A DNA stretch of 64,000 nucleotides from Duncaniella dubosii (lineage in GTDB: Bacteria; Bacteroidota; Bacteroidia; Bacteroidales; Muribaculaceae), in NCBI RefSeq assembly GCF_004803915.1, contig NZ_CP039396.1, positions 2,232,001 through 2,296,000 of the forward strand, given 5' to 3'. The notes below the pieces were generated by a model. It made no database searches. It saw nothing but the letters and a program-made list of their open reading frames with translations, and was not told where the DNA came from. Position 1 is the first letter of the stretch, and every line of letters begins with the position of its first letter. Made by a program: the position numbers and the translations under genes. Positions 28,341 through 38,584 of the stretch are shown here, piece after piece.

Positions 28341-29384
28341 TTATTCCATAAGATCACGGAATATGTCGAAAGCCGCGAGAATTTGCGCTTCTGACGCTGT
28401 GCGGTCAATCAAAACCTGACCGGGCGATGACAGGAGCGTAAAATTTATGCTGTCGCAAGTGTCGTTTTTCTTGTCGTGACGCATATATTCAATCAGACTG
28501 GCATAGTCATCACAGGTGATTGAGGGCGTTCCGTAGCCCTGCTCCTTGAGATAGCGAGAATATCTGTAAAGTTCCTCCGACGGGAATGATTCAAGTGAAT
28601 GGGATAGGATCATTTCGACAAGTATGCCGTAGGCCACGGCATGTCCGTGAGGAACCGGAGCGCCTTTGTGGATGGCAAGCGATTCGAAAGCGTGGCCTGT
28701 CGTGTGTCCGAGATTCAGTGCACGCCTGATTCCTTTTTCACGTGGGTCTTCTTCAACGATACGTTCCTTTACCTTGACGCTCTTTTCAAGGAGGGGGAGG
28801 AGGCGTTCGAGATTTGCGTCAAGGATATCGAATCCGAGCAGCTCGGTGTAGTCATTTTCGGATGACAGCAGACCATGTTTCAGCATTTCTGCATATCCCG
28901 ATAGCATTTCCTCTGCCGGAAGAGTTGAGAAGAGGGAGGTTGATATGATTACTGCGTCGGCAGGGGCAAAAGCACCGACCTCATTTTTAAGACCTTCGAA
29001 ATTGATGCCGGTCTTGCCTCCGACTGCCGCATCGACTGCCGCAAGGAGTGTTGTCGGGACGTTGATGAAACGTATGCCTCTCTTGTATGTTGCCGCTGCA
29101 AATCCGCCCATGTCTGTCACTACGCCACCGCCGATGTTTATGGCAAGTGATTTTCTTGTAGCACCTTGGCTGATGAGTCCAGCCCAGATTTTTGTAAGCG
29201 AATCAATATTCTTATTAGTGTCGCCCGGTTCGACGGCTATGACAGGATAGCTGAGTGCGAGTCTCGGAAGCACTTCGTGTTCGACATGCGTATCGGTGAT
29301 TATATGCACGCTTGAGGGGCTGAGTTCGGTTACCAGACGGTCGATTGCTTCACTGACGGAGTTTGTGTAAAGTATTTTCTGCAT
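28341..29384 (-). CDS. aroB: 3-dehydroquinate synthase
   Basis: The 347-residue NAD- and metal-dependent enzyme makes 3-dehydroquinate, the first ring of the shikimate pathway that leads to chorismate. Key motifs: GDTNKNIDSLTKIW (NAD pocket), INIGGGVVTDMGGFAAATYK, LLAAVDAAVGGKTGIN, and the metal-binding LNLGHTTGHAFES and VPHGHAVAYGI. Slightly short compared with E. coli (362) but complete. Chorismate would feed TrpE, which is truncated in this window. Confidence 0.96.
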   Translation of the reverse strand: MQKILYTNSVSEAIDRLVTELSPSSVHIITDTHVEHEVLPRLALSYPVIAVEPGDTNKNIDSLTKIWAGLISQGATRKSLAINIGGGVVTDMGGFAAATYKRGIRFINVPTTLLAAVDAAVGGKTGINFEGLKNEVGAFAPADAVIISTSLFSTLPAEEMLSGYAEMLKHGLLSSENDYTELLGFDILDANLERLLPLLEKSVKVKERIVEEDPREKGIRRALNLGHTTGHAFESLAIHKGAPVPHGHAVAYGILVEMILSHSLESFPSEELYRYSRYLKEQGYGTPSITCDDYASLIEYMRHDKKNDTCDSINFTLLSSPGQVLIDRTASEAQILAAFDIFRDLME

Positions 29385-29465
29385 GATGGTATGAGGGTTG
29401 AGTTTGTTGAGGATGCTGTTTTCTAGATAAATTTTATTCAGGCTGTCTCTGCAGTCGGCCGGTGT

Positions 29466-30227
29466 CTAAACTTCTTTTGTTACTGTCAGTATTGACAGCA
29501 GCAGAGAGGGGAGAAGTCGTGCTAATTCAGGCATAGAGCTGAAAACGATTGCTGCTCCGGCTTCTTCGAGTGCTTCGCGTGGAATAGGCCCTGTGGTTAC
29601 TCCGATTGTAAAAGCTCCTGAGCGGTCACCGGCCTCGACCCCGAGCGGTGCGTTTTCGATGACTATGGCCTGCGATGGTCTTACATGTGCGAGCTGCATG
29701 GCCTTTATGAACGGTTCGGGATGGGGCTTGCCATGAGTGACATCGCGCGAGGTTATGATTTTGTCTTCATTGAAGATTCCCGGGAAATCAGCCGTGATGC
29801 GGTCTATGAGTGACCGCTGTCCAGACCCGGTTACAAGTACACGCTGTATGCCGGTCTCTTTCAGCGTGTTGAGCATGTCGGCCGCTCCCGGCATCGGTTT
29901 TACAGGCGGGAGTTCCCTGAAATATTCGGTTTTAAGTCTATAGAGCGATTCTATTTCTTCATCTGTAGCCTCGCGTCCGAATGCTCTTTGAAACAGAGCG
30001 TTGATGGTCGATGCGCCTGTGCGTCCCTCGTAGAGATAAAATTCCTCGGGCGTGCATGCTACGCCGGCTTCGGTCATAAGCCTGTACCATGCCTTGGTGT
30101 GGTTCGGCATCGAGTCATATAGTGTACCGTCCATGTCAATCAGAGCCGCGCGGGGAGTCAGACGTCCAAAATGATGGCGGTCAAGAAAACGTAGGATTTC
30201 ATTGGAAAATGGAACGGGTGGTATCAT
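29466..30227 (-). CDS. HAD-superfamily hydrolase (beta-phosphoglucomutase-like)
   Basis: 253 residues. HAD motif I is ALIDMDGTLYDSMPNH, with an Asp nucleophile and acid. A helical cap follows (about residues 45-110), then motif II VLVTGSGQ, motif III lysine in THGKPHPEPF, and motif IV VIENAPLGVEAGDRSGAFTI. This is the sugar-phosphate phosphatase or phosphoglucomutase subgroup; the substrate is unknown. Its start overlaps the end of the AsmA-like gene by 4 nt, so the two are translationally coupled. Confidence 0.88.
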   Translation of the reverse strand: MIPPVPFSNEILRFLDRHHFGRLTPRAALIDMDGTLYDSMPNHTKAWYRLMTEAGVACTPEEFYLYEGRTGASTINALFQRAFGREATDEEIESLYRLKTEYFRELPPVKPMPGAADMLNTLKETGIQRVLVTGSGQRSLIDRITADFPGIFNEDKIITSRDVTHGKPHPEPFIKAMQLAHVRPSQAIVIENAPLGVEAGDRSGAFTIGVTTGPIPREALEEAGAAIVFSSMPELARLLPSLLLSILTVTKEV

Positions 30228-33200
30228 TTCTTTGCTTTTTTATTTTTTGTTTTCTTCGTTTCGGGGATAATTGAGGCATGAATCGCGGTGTCGGGTGGCG
30301 CTATGAGTCCTTCCTGGATGAAATAGAGTGAATCTCTGCGTGAAATGGTGTCGGTTGTGCTACTGTCGGCCGTGCCGGAGTCAGGCAGTCCCGAAAAGTC
30401 AAGGCTTCCGATATTTGCGTCGCGCACTCCACGGCGGAAGATATTGCCGATTTCCCTGACGAGATTGATTCGGGTCGTGTCGGCGATGGCAACTGATTTA
30501 GGCATGTTTTTTTCGTTGAACTTGGCTTTCCCGAGCCGTATTTTCATATCGTCGACATTGCCTGATATGTTTATTCCGAATTTGAACGGAAGGGGTGATT
30601 TGAGGACCGCGATGTGGTATTTGAGATTCATCGCCATGTCGTTTGTACCCATGACTCCGAGGCGGTAGCGGTCAATGTCGAATATGAACGGGAACATCTC
30701 AAGCTGAGAGTTCTGGACAATCATCTCGACATTCATACTGTCGATGACGTTTTTCTCTTTGTGCTTGAACATAAGCCATTTGCCAATTTTCTTAAATGTG
30801 GCTTCGTCAATCAGCACAAGGCTGTCGCCCGATAGCTTCAAGGCAGCCTTCAATGTTGGAATATCGATATTCATGCCGTCGCTTATACGGGTTGTAGCCG
30901 CGATGTTGGCATTGATGATTCCGTCGATTCCATAGAGCAGGGGCATAAGCGAGTCAATCGCGGGGACAAGTTCAAGGAATTGCTTGATATGGAAATCCTT
31001 GATTCCCAATCCGAATGCAAACGACGCATCCTCTTTCGACGGAGCGGAATAAAGTGCATTTAGGTCTATTCCGCCGACATTTGTCGCTGCGGTCAGCTGT
31101 TCGAGATTGATTGCTCCTTTGTAGACATTAAGCCGGCCTTTGAAGTCGCGGAACATCAGGTTGGAATAGGCTATGTTGTTGGCCTTGACATTGATATTTG
31201 CTTCTACGTTTGACGGGATGACAAGGGTGGCCATCGTATCGGACGCGTTTGTCTCGACCGAGGATTGCATGGCTCTTTCATTATCCGACTCTTGGGCGAT
31301 GAATATTCCGGTTGTGTCGCTTTCGGCAAAGGCTGCGCCGGCAAACACGGCTCCTGCTATTTCATTCACTTCTATGGTATCGCCGTCAAGAGTGAAATCG
31401 AGCCTGAGAGGCTGTTGGTGGTTGATTGATGTCAGCGCTTTTTTGATATTGCTTACGCTGCCGTTCATCACGAGGCTTGTATGCCCGGTGCGCAACCGGG
31501 TGTCGGTTATGGTCAGAGAGTCGGAATTGAACCTGATGTTCAGGTCGCTAAGGGTGTTGCGTAGCGGGAAATAAGGGGTAAAGACTCTCATGCGTTCAGA
31601 TTTCAACACGCCTCTTGCATCCCATCGGCGCAACAGGCGGCGCATCGAATTGTCGACGCTTATGTCGATAACCTCGCCTTCGGCCACAGCCACACTGTCG
31701 CTTGCAGAGAGTGTTTTCATTCTTGCCCGGCGTATTGCCCGAGCCATCGCTCTTAGTGAATCCTGTGGCAAGTCGGGATTAGCGACTGAAAGAGAGTCAA
31801 TCAGCGGTGAGCGCCGTGGCCTTTGTGTGACAGCTGACGGATAGGCGGTCACGAGCAGAAGTGACTTTCCGAGTAGCGCCCTGTTGAGACGGTCACCATA
31901 GAAGGCACCGTCGGTAGCGACGTTGAGTACGAGCTGCGGTTTTGTCTTATCGTCTTTGTAGCGTCGGAGAGTCGCTCCGACAGTCGATTTGCGCAGGCGT
32001 ATTCTTGTTGAGTCCTCGGTTGATCTGAACAGCAGTCTGTCAGCCACAATCCGGCCGCCAATAGGGTTGATTATGCTGGTGTCGGCTGACGATGAGGTGT
32101 TCTGGCATCCGACACCCATTTTCACTTCGGATGCCTGTAGAATCATGCCTGTGATTCCTGCTGATATTGTGTCGATTTTCAATGACGCGGTCAGAAGCGA
32201 GTCTACGCTGATATCTCCGCGAGTGAACGATGAGTTTGTCCCAAGTTTCAGCTCCATCGTCCGTGAATATAGTTCGGCAGGAAGTTCTGGCATGGAAATC
32301 TTGAGATTTCTAAGCGTAGCCTCTCCTGTCAGGCGTATTCGATGGAAGTTGTTTTGGTCAAGATAGCTTTTCCGCAGTGAAAATTTACTGTCGGCACGCA
32401 GAGAGCCGTCTATTTCGCATGGCAGTTCTGCAAGCAGCTTTTTCGGAAGTCTGCTTATTTCAACCCCGCCTTTGAATGTTCCGGATATAGTAGGGTCGCT
32501 GATGATATGGTCTATTTTCCCGTTAAGTTCAAAACCGACACCTTGACCGATTGCCAGAAGTTTTTCGACGTTTATGGTTGAGGCATCGAGTTTTTCACCG
32601 TTGATTTCAGCCTTTGCAAGCAGGGCGAAGCGGGAAAGATGAAGCTGTTCGTAGTCAGCGCGTCCTTCCGGAATTTCGAGAGTGACGTTCACCGACGGAA
32701 TGGAATCGACGGCCGGTCTGAACTGCTGTGTGAGCTCTATGCCGAGTTTTATGTCGAATCCGGCTTTCAGATTGGCTGTTTCTCCGCACATTTCCTCCGG
32801 GATCAGTTCCATTATATCTGATGCAGGGGTGCGTGGAAGCAGAAAATTGAATCTGTCTATCCGCAGACCTTCGGCAAAGTTTATGTCGGTTGAAAGTGTC
32901 GTGTTTACTTTACCTGCGCTTATCTTGAAATTATTGAGCGCCAGTTTCTGCGGGTCATACTGGCTCCATCTGATGTCGCCGCCTATTCCGAAACTTAGAT
33001 TTTTAATTGAAAAATCCGACACGGAAGCAGATGTCAGTCCGTGGATGTCGACTGAATAGTCCGGGGCATTGTTGCCGTTTAGCCTTGTGTCAGATAGAGT
33101 GATGCTTATATCTGTGGAGTCAGGGACAGATAGATAACGGACTGACATGCCATTGCGGATTTCGAATGTCGCAAACGATAAATCTGAGATGAAAACAGAA

Positions 33201-33766
33201 GTTTCATTGTTCTCATCCTCTTTTTTTGACTCAGGAAAGATGTCAAGGTTGGATCGCTGCGGTGTGGCCTGAACGATATTTATTTCAGGTCTGTCAAGAA
33301 TGATGTCGTAGAGCGTTATATTTCCGGCAAGTAATTTCGGAATGTTTATCGCCCCGTTGAATCGATGGAGTGTGAGAAGTGAATCTGCCCATACCGGCAT
33401 CCCGGCAACAGAGTCGTGTGGCAGGGGTGACAGTGCGTTACTTTTGACCGAGAGATCGGTGATGTCGAGCTCAAATCGAGGAAAAGTGTGCCAGAATGAA
33501 ATTTCAATACGTCCGATGCTGATGTCTGCATCAATGTATTCATTGGCATATTTTTCCACTAACGGAGTCAGACGCTCCGGTTTCAGATATGAAACGGCTA
33601 TTGTGATTGCAATAAGCACAACAGCTGTCAGACAGGCTATGACCCATAGCATCCCGCGCAGGATTTTTATCCATACGGGACGTTTCTTTAACGGATGTCG
33701 TGGATTTCCGTTGTTCTTCTTGCCTACAGTGCCGGAATTGACGTTTTGAGATGTCTGTTCGTTCAT
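30224..33766 (-). CDS. AsmA-family membrane-anchored protein
   Basis: 1180 residues with one N-terminal membrane helix (about 36-58, MLWVIACLTAVVLIAITIAV) and a very long beta-rich periplasmic part. Family features include YLKPERLTPLVEKYANEYID and ADISIGRIEISFWHTFPRFE near the start, and the C-terminal AsmA_2-like LKSPLPFKFGINISGNVDDM with KIRLGKAKF. AsmA/TamB-like proteins are bridge-type proteins thought to move phospholipid between membranes or help outer-membrane assembly. It is in an operon with the HAD gene (4-nt overlap downstream). Confidence 0.88.
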   Translation of the reverse strand: MNEQTSQNVNSGTVGKKNNGNPRHPLKKRPVWIKILRGMLWVIACLTAVVLIAITIAVSYLKPERLTPLVEKYANEYIDADISIGRIEISFWHTFPRFELDITDLSVKSNALSPLPHDSVAGMPVWADSLLTLHRFNGAINIPKLLAGNITLYDIILDRPEINIVQATPQRSNLDIFPESKKEDENNETSVFISDLSFATFEIRNGMSVRYLSVPDSTDISITLSDTRLNGNNAPDYSVDIHGLTSASVSDFSIKNLSFGIGGDIRWSQYDPQKLALNNFKISAGKVNTTLSTDINFAEGLRIDRFNFLLPRTPASDIMELIPEEMCGETANLKAGFDIKLGIELTQQFRPAVDSIPSVNVTLEIPEGRADYEQLHLSRFALLAKAEINGEKLDASTINVEKLLAIGQGVGFELNGKIDHIISDPTISGTFKGGVEISRLPKKLLAELPCEIDGSLRADSKFSLRKSYLDQNNFHRIRLTGEATLRNLKISMPELPAELYSRTMELKLGTNSSFTRGDISVDSLLTASLKIDTISAGITGMILQASEVKMGVGCQNTSSSADTSIINPIGGRIVADRLLFRSTEDSTRIRLRKSTVGATLRRYKDDKTKPQLVLNVATDGAFYGDRLNRALLGKSLLLVTAYPSAVTQRPRRSPLIDSLSVANPDLPQDSLRAMARAIRRARMKTLSASDSVAVAEGEVIDISVDNSMRRLLRRWDARGVLKSERMRVFTPYFPLRNTLSDLNIRFNSDSLTITDTRLRTGHTSLVMNGSVSNIKKALTSINHQQPLRLDFTLDGDTIEVNEIAGAVFAGAAFAESDTTGIFIAQESDNERAMQSSVETNASDTMATLVIPSNVEANINVKANNIAYSNLMFRDFKGRLNVYKGAINLEQLTAATNVGGIDLNALYSAPSKEDASFAFGLGIKDFHIKQFLELVPAIDSLMPLLYGIDGIINANIAATTRISDGMNIDIPTLKAALKLSGDSLVLIDEATFKKIGKWLMFKHKEKNVIDSMNVEMIVQNSQLEMFPFIFDIDRYRLGVMGTNDMAMNLKYHIAVLKSPLPFKFGINISGNVDDMKIRLGKAKFNEKNMPKSVAIADTTRINLVREIGNIFRRGVRDANIGSLDFSGLPDSGTADSSTTDTISRRDSLYFIQEGLIAPPDTAIHASIIPETKKTKNKKAKK

Positions 33767-33806
33767 TGAGAGGCTAAACTATTGCAATAAGAGACTTATC
33801 TCTTGA

Positions 33807-34718
33807 TCAGTTGTCTTTGGATGCTTCGTGCGGTTGTTTTTTGCGGGCTGTTATGTGGAAGCAGGGCTGCCCGCGTTCGTGCTTGACCCATAGTTTTCCT
33901 TCTTCGCGCATGGCCTTCAGCACTTCGCCGAGTATTCCTTTTAGATCGTCGACACTGCGGGGATTGTCGCTGTTGTCGGCAATGAAAGAGGCATACGATA
34001 TGTCGAATGTCGTGGCGAGCTGATGGACTGAGGAGTCAATCGCGTTGCGGTTGCGGCGACGCAGTCGCTTGACGGTCCTTGGAGTCCTTAGCAGACTTGT
34101 CACCTTTATTCGGTAGTCGCCTCCGCCTCTCGATGCTATTGAATCGCGGAAGCGGTGTCCGATTTCGTGAAGTCTTGCAGCTGCTATTGGAACAAGATAC
34201 GGGCGCGAATAGATCAGAGAGTCGATAAAAAAATCCTCACAGCTTGTCACCTTGACAATCGGTTTTTTCAGCTGCCAGTGAGAGCGGGTGTCGGTCAGCG
34301 GTTCTATCCCTATGATTTCGGCTTCCTGCCAATGGATATAGTTGCTGTCATTGAAAAATTGGTGCATGTTCCCGAAGTAGTTAACCTTGATCCGTTCGGT
34401 TGGTTCGGGCATTTCATCGAGGTGGGCAAGATGGCTGCTGACAGTATCAGTTTCCAGATTATGGACATCGGTCGGAATTTCTTCACTGATCGGTTTCACT
34501 TCTTCATTGATTCCGGCATCAGGTGCGGTTTCGTCACTTGACGCTTTTGTTGTCGTGACTATTGCGGCTCCGTCGGACTCGGAATGGCGTGTCGGCGTAC
34601 ACATCACCACACATAGTGATATGAACAGGATCGGCGGAAGGAATAGCCTGAGAGTTTTCTTCAGGCTGAAGCGTCTGCGTGGTTTGCGTTTAGGAGAGTT
34701 GTTGGATGTCGGTTGCAT
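33807..34718 (-). CDS. DUF5715-family protein with M15 peptidase-like domain
   Basis: 303 residues from the ATG at 34718 (MQPTSNNSPKRKPRRRFSLK). An upstream in-frame ATG at 34820 would lie inside queC. A membrane helix near residues 25-42 (LRLFLPPILFISLCVVMCTP) anchors it. The C-terminal domain resembles VanY/M15 carboxypeptidases: YRIKVTSLLRTPRTVKRLRR, and SSVHQLATTFDISYASF holding the candidate zinc-binding His and Asp. A peptidoglycan role is plausible but inferred. Confidence 0.72.
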   Translation of the reverse strand: MQPTSNNSPKRKPRRRFSLKKTLRLFLPPILFISLCVVMCTPTRHSESDGAAIVTTTKASSDETAPDAGINEEVKPISEEIPTDVHNLETDTVSSHLAHLDEMPEPTERIKVNYFGNMHQFFNDSNYIHWQEAEIIGIEPLTDTRSHWQLKKPIVKVTSCEDFFIDSLIYSRPYLVPIAAARLHEIGHRFRDSIASRGGGDYRIKVTSLLRTPRTVKRLRRRNRNAIDSSVHQLATTFDISYASFIADNSDNPRSVDDLKGILGEVLKAMREEGKLWVKHERGQPCFHITARKKQPHEASKDN

Positions 34719-34753
34719 GTGGTAGTCAGTGTCGGATAAGAGAGGAAGATGGT

Positions 34754-35401
34754 TCAGTCGTTTTCCAGCTTTATACCGGCAAAATCCAGAGCTTCCCGAC
34801 GTTCGACACATGTCCCGCATTTACCGCAATGATGTTCGCCGCCTTTGTAGCATGAATATGTATGGGAATAGTCTACGCCAAGAGTTTTTCCGCGTAATGC
34901 TATCTCGCCCTTTGTGAGATCTGTGTAGGGCGCTACGAGTTCCAGATGTTCGTATGTGCCGTCGGCTATGGCATTTTTCATTGATTTTATGAAGTCTGGA
35001 CGGCAGTCGGGATAGATTGCATGGTCACCGGAATGGTTGGCTATCATCACTTTCTTCAAGCCGAGGCTTTCGGCGAGACCGGCGGCCACTGACAGCATGA
35101 TGCCATTGCGGAAGGGCACCACAGTCGACCGCATATTGTCATCGTCGTAATTGCCTTCGGGGATTGCTTCAGCTCCGCTCAGAAGGGAGCTTTCAAAATA
35201 TTTTCCCATAAACGAAAGGTCGATTTCATACCATTTCACATTAAGGTGCCCGCAGTTCCATTTGGCACACGCCGCTTCACGCATGTTATGGTTAGAGCCG
35301 TATTGAAATGTCACTGCAGCTGCTATCGAGTCGACATATTCCCAGAGCATTGTGACGGAATCCATGCCTCCGGAGAGTACAAGTAGTGTATCTTTTGCCA
35401 T
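34754..35401 (-). CDS. queC: 7-cyano-7-deazaguanine synthase
   Basis: 215 residues. It makes preQ0 from carboxy-deazaguanine, using ATP and ammonia, in queuosine synthesis. The ATP-pyrophosphatase loop is LVLSGGMDSVTMLW. STVVPFRNGIMLSVAAGLAE and NHSGDHAIYPDCRPDFI are family motifs. The zinc site is CYKGGEHHCGKCGTC. It lies 31 nt downstream of queF, the next enzyme in the pathway, in one operon. Confidence 0.96.
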   Translation of the reverse strand: MAKDTLLVLSGGMDSVTMLWEYVDSIAAAVTFQYGSNHNMREAACAKWNCGHLNVKWYEIDLSFMGKYFESSLLSGAEAIPEGNYDDDNMRSTVVPFRNGIMLSVAAGLAESLGLKKVMIANHSGDHAIYPDCRPDFIKSMKNAIADGTYEHLELVAPYTDLTKGEIALRGKTLGVDYSHTYSCYKGGEHHCGKCGTCVERREALDFAGIKLEND

Positions 35402-35432
35402 TTTTTGTCTTTAACGTTTGTGAGATGTTGTT

Positions 35433-35903
35433 TTAAAAATTGTCGGGAAATGATGCGAGCATACGCTGTTTTACCATTTCCTGATGCTGGCTGTCGCCAT
35501 AGTTGGCAAACGGCAGTATGGCTATGCCCCCTCGTGGTGTGAAGATGCCTTTGACCTCGATATAGCGCGGATCCATGAGTGCTATCAGGTCTTTCATGAT
35601 TATGTTGACGCAGTCTTCGTGGAAATCTCCATGATTGCGGAAACTGAACAGATAGAGCTTGAGACTCTTGCTCTCGACCATTTTCTCACGAGGTATGTAG
35701 GAGATCAGGATTTTAGCAAAATCCGGCTGTCCGGTCTTCGGGCACAGGGATGTGAATTCGGGACAGGTGAAAGTGACAAGATATTCATTGTCAGGATGTT
35801 TGTTGACAAATGTTTCCAGCACTTCAGGTGCATATTGAGTAGGGTACTTCACTCCGGTATTTCCAAGCAGTGACACTCCATTAAGTTCTGATTCGTTGCG
35901 CAT
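35433..35903 (-). CDS. queF: NADPH-dependent 7-cyano-7-deazaguanine reductase
   Basis: 156 residues, the short unimodular QueF type, which reduces preQ0 to preQ1. The catalytic Cys is in [15 protein letters not shown] with the conserved Glu/Asp region downstream, and [13 protein letters not shown] carries the substrate-binding His and Glu. It is the first gene of the queF-queC run; a consensus promoter is 60 nt upstream. Confidence 0.96.
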   Translation of the reverse strand: MRNESELNGVSLLGNTGVKYPTQYAPEVLETFVNKHPDNEYLVTFTCPEFTSLCPKTGQPDFAKILISYIPREKMVESKSLKLYLFSFRNHGDFHEDCVNIIMKDLIALMDPRYIEVKGIFTPRGGIAILPFANYGDSQHQEMVKQRMLASFPDNF

Positions 35904-35963
35904 TTTGTTTGGATTGCTATCGGCTGTTTGACAGTCAGCCTTTTATTTTTAGTATTCAACATG

Positions 35964-35994
35964 CAAAATTAGCAAAAAAAATCTACCGTGGCAA
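35964..35994 (-). promoter_or_regulatory. queF-queC promoter
   Basis: Minus-strand TTG at about 35991-35993, 19-nt spacer, TAATTTTG (35964-35971). Good Bacteroidetes match, about 60 nt upstream of queF. No preQ1 riboswitch fold was recognised in the short leader. Confidence 0.6.
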
Positions 35995-36062
35995 TCTATA
36001 TCCATGTTCGAGGGGAATATAACCGGAAGATATAATCAGCTGATGTCTCAAGTCAAATAACG

Positions 36063-36091
36063 AAGCCCCGCTCCGAAGTGGAACGAGGCTT
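36063..36091 (-). terminator. Hairpin after pgi
   Basis: AAGCCCCGCTCC (36063-36074) and GGAACGAGGCTT (36080-36091) pair with two mismatches. On the minus strand it lies about 55 nt past the pgi stop, without a clear U-run. Possible terminator. Confidence 0.4.
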
Positions 36092-36144
36092 TATGTCTGG
36101 GTGTCTGTAGCCCATAGAGGCTTACAGCTACAGGTGCTATTCTA

Positions 36145-37485
36145 TCAGAGGCGCGACTTGATCGCTTCGGTTTCTTTTTCGTAGCCGGGCTTTTCGAGGA
36201 GAGCGAACATGTTGCGCTTGTAAGCCTCTACACCGGGCTGGTTGAATGGATTGACTCCGAGTATGTAGCCGCTGATACCGCAAGCCTTTTCGAAGAAGTA
36301 GATGAGCTGGCCGAGATACTTTTCTTCAAGTGCGGGGATAGTCACGAGCATGTTGGGGACACCTCCGTCGACGTGTGCGATACGTGTGCCGAGCTCAGCC
36401 ATCTTGTTCACTTCGTCGACATGCTTGCCGGCGATGTAGTTGAGACCGTCGAGGTTTGCTTCGTCGGATGGGATGAACTTTTCGTGCTTGCTTTCGACAA
36501 CTGAAATCACAGTCTCGAAAATGGTGCGCTCACCTTCCTGAATCCACTGTCCCATTGAATGGAGGTCAGTTGAATTGTCGACTGCGGCAGGGAAGATACC
36601 AAGGTTGTCTTTGCCCTCGCTTTCGCCGTAGAGCTGTTTCCACCATTCGCCGAAGAAGTGGAGCTTGGGATTGTAGTTGACAAGAATCTCGGTCTTTTTG
36701 CCTGCAAGGTAGAGGGCGTTGCGGGTTTCGGCATACAGATAAGAAGGGTTGGATGCGTCGGCTGTATTGGTCATTTTCTCCATTTCGGCAGCACCGTCGA
36801 TGAGAGCGCGGATGTCAAATCCTGCAACAGCTATGGGAAGAAGACCTACAGGGGTAAGCACGGAGAAACGGCCGCCAACGTTGTCGGCGATGACAAAAGT
36901 CTTGTAACCTTCTTCGGTTGCGAGACGGCGGAGTGCGCCGCGCTGAGCGTCGGTGATAGCCACGATGCGCTTGCGGGCTTCGTCGACACCGAGCTGACGT
37001 TCAAGCTGCTCTTTGAGAAGACGGAAAGCGATGGCGGGTTCGGTGGTGGTTCCGCTCTTCGAAATCACGATTATGCCGAAGCGCTTGTCTTTCAGATAGT
37101 CCTGAAGTTCGTAGAGGTAATCCTCGCCGATGTTCTGTCCGGCGAAGAGAACTTTGGGATTGCCTTCAGATGCAGGACGATATGCGGCAAAACTGTCGCT
37201 GAGAGCTTCAATCACGGCCTTTGCTCCGAGATAAGAGCCGCCGATACCGATTGCAACCACAGTGTCGCAGCTCTGGCGGAGTGAATCGGCAGTGGCGACG
37301 ATATCGTCGAGGAGAGCTTCGGTTGTGTCGGTGGGAAGATTAACCCATCCGAGGAAGTCGCTGCCTTCGCCTGTGCCGTTAAGCACTTTTTCAAGAGCAT
37401 CGGAAGCCTTGCCGTCAAGTTTATTGATGTCTTCACGGCTCACAGTTCCGAGTACGTTTTTAATGTCAACAGATAAGGTTTTCAT
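36145..37485 (-). CDS. pgi: Glucose-6-phosphate isomerase
   Basis: 446 residues, the short bacterial form. It interconverts glucose-6-phosphate and fructose-6-phosphate. Motifs: [36 protein letters not shown] (phosphate-binding serines), [18 protein letters not shown], and [16 protein letters not shown] with the catalytic Glu. Complete. It lies about 75 nt downstream of gpsA on the same strand. Confidence 0.97.
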   Translation of the reverse strand: MKTLSVDIKNVLGTVSREDINKLDGKASDALEKVLNGTGEGSDFLGWVNLPTDTTEALLDDIVATADSLRQSCDTVVAIGIGGSYLGAKAVIEALSDSFAAYRPASEGNPKVLFAGQNIGEDYLYELQDYLKDKRFGIIVISKSGTTTEPAIAFRLLKEQLERQLGVDEARKRIVAITDAQRGALRRLATEEGYKTFVIADNVGGRFSVLTPVGLLPIAVAGFDIRALIDGAAEMEKMTNTADASNPSYLYAETRNALYLAGKKTEILVNYNPKLHFFGEWWKQLYGESEGKDNLGIFPAAVDNSTDLHSMGQWIQEGERTIFETVISVVESKHEKFIPSDEANLDGLNYIAGKHVDEVNKMAELGTRIAHVDGGVPNMLVTIPALEEKYLGQLIYFFEKACGISGYILGVNPFNQPGVEAYKRNMFALLEKPGYEKETEAIKSRL

Positions 37486-37558
37486 GTTATTTTAGTTTTT
37501 ATATCCGATTGTCGTTTCTGATTTGTTATTGGTTGAGTATTATAAGGAATAGCGTGTG

Positions 37559-38551
37559 TCAGATGAACCATTTGCCAAGGGCGCGGATCGCACGCTCGGC
37601 GTTGGCATGGCGGTAGAGAATATCGTAGACGGCATCGAGAATAGGCATTTCGACACCATATTTTTTATTGATTTCCTTGATACATTTCGTACCGTAGTAA
37701 CCTTCGGCTGTCTGTTCCATCTCCATTCGGGCCGTGGATACGGAATATCCTTTACCTATAATCGACCCGAAATTGTGGTTGCGGGAAAAACGTGAATAGG
37801 CAGTGACAAGCAGGTCGCCGAGATAGACAGAATCGCAGATGCAACGCGGACGCGGGCATGCTTCGTCGATGAAGCGCTCCATCTCGCGGATTGCGTTGCT
37901 GACGAGCATCGCAAGGAGATTGTCGCCTCCTTTCATTCCGTGGACAATACCTGCGCCGATGGAATAGACGTTCTTGAGAACGGCTGCATACTCGATGCCT
38001 TCGACATCGCTTGACGGGATTGTGCGTGTGTTGGGTGAGGATAGCTTGTTGCCAAATTCAATAGCGTTCTGGACATTGTGGCATCCGACCGTGAGGAAAC
38101 TCGGACGGTCGAGCGCCACTTCTTCGGCATGGCAAGGACCGGCGACTACAAGCACTTTGTCTGACTTCACACCGAAATGGTGCATGACGAAGTCAGAAAT
38201 GATTTCGTTGTCGCCCGGCACTATTCCTTTTACCGCCGACACGACGTTTTTGTCGGAGATATCGACGGCGATTTTGTTGATATGCGTCTTGAAGTAGGGC
38301 GAAGGCATGACCATCAGCAGTGTATCGGCATGGTTGCAGACATAATTTATGTCGCTTGAAAATTCAATGCGCGACACATCAAACTGAACGTCAGTAAGGT
38401 ATGCGGGATTGTGTCCAAGCCTTTTGAAATCCTCTATGCGGTCATCGCGCCGCATATACCAGAGTATGGAGTCGCAGTTGCGAAGGAGAAGCCGGGCGAG
38501 AGCTGTAGCCCAGCTTCCGCCTCCCATAACTGCTATTTTATTAAATGCCAT
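37559..38551 (-). CDS. gpsA: Glycerol-3-phosphate dehydrogenase [NAD(P)+]
   Basis: 330 residues. It makes sn-glycerol-3-phosphate for phospholipids. The N-terminal dinucleotide-binding motif is IAVMGGGSWATALARLLL. The catalytic lysine is in AAVLKNVYSIGAGIVHGMKG. VVAGPCHAEEVALDRPSFLT and SRFSRNHNFGSIIGKGY are family motifs. It starts 33 nt after lysS and is followed by pgi, all on the minus strand. Confidence 0.96.
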   Translation of the reverse strand: MAFNKIAVMGGGSWATALARLLLRNCDSILWYMRRDDRIEDFKRLGHNPAYLTDVQFDVSRIEFSSDINYVCNHADTLLMVMPSPYFKTHINKIAVDISDKNVVSAVKGIVPGDNEIISDFVMHHFGVKSDKVLVVAGPCHAEEVALDRPSFLTVGCHNVQNAIEFGNKLSSPNTRTIPSSDVEGIEYAAVLKNVYSIGAGIVHGMKGGDNLLAMLVSNAIREMERFIDEACPRPRCICDSVYLGDLLVTAYSRFSRNHNFGSIIGKGYSVSTARMEMEQTAEGYYGTKCIKEINKKYGVEMPILDAVYDILYRHANAERAIRALGKWFI

Positions 38552-38584
38552 GATATGCGCGAACTGATGAAGGATTTCTGTTTA

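Noticed and set aside
35904..36000. preQ1 riboswitch upstream of queF
   Set aside because: The leader is short and I see no H-type pseudoknot pattern with the expected A-rich tail.
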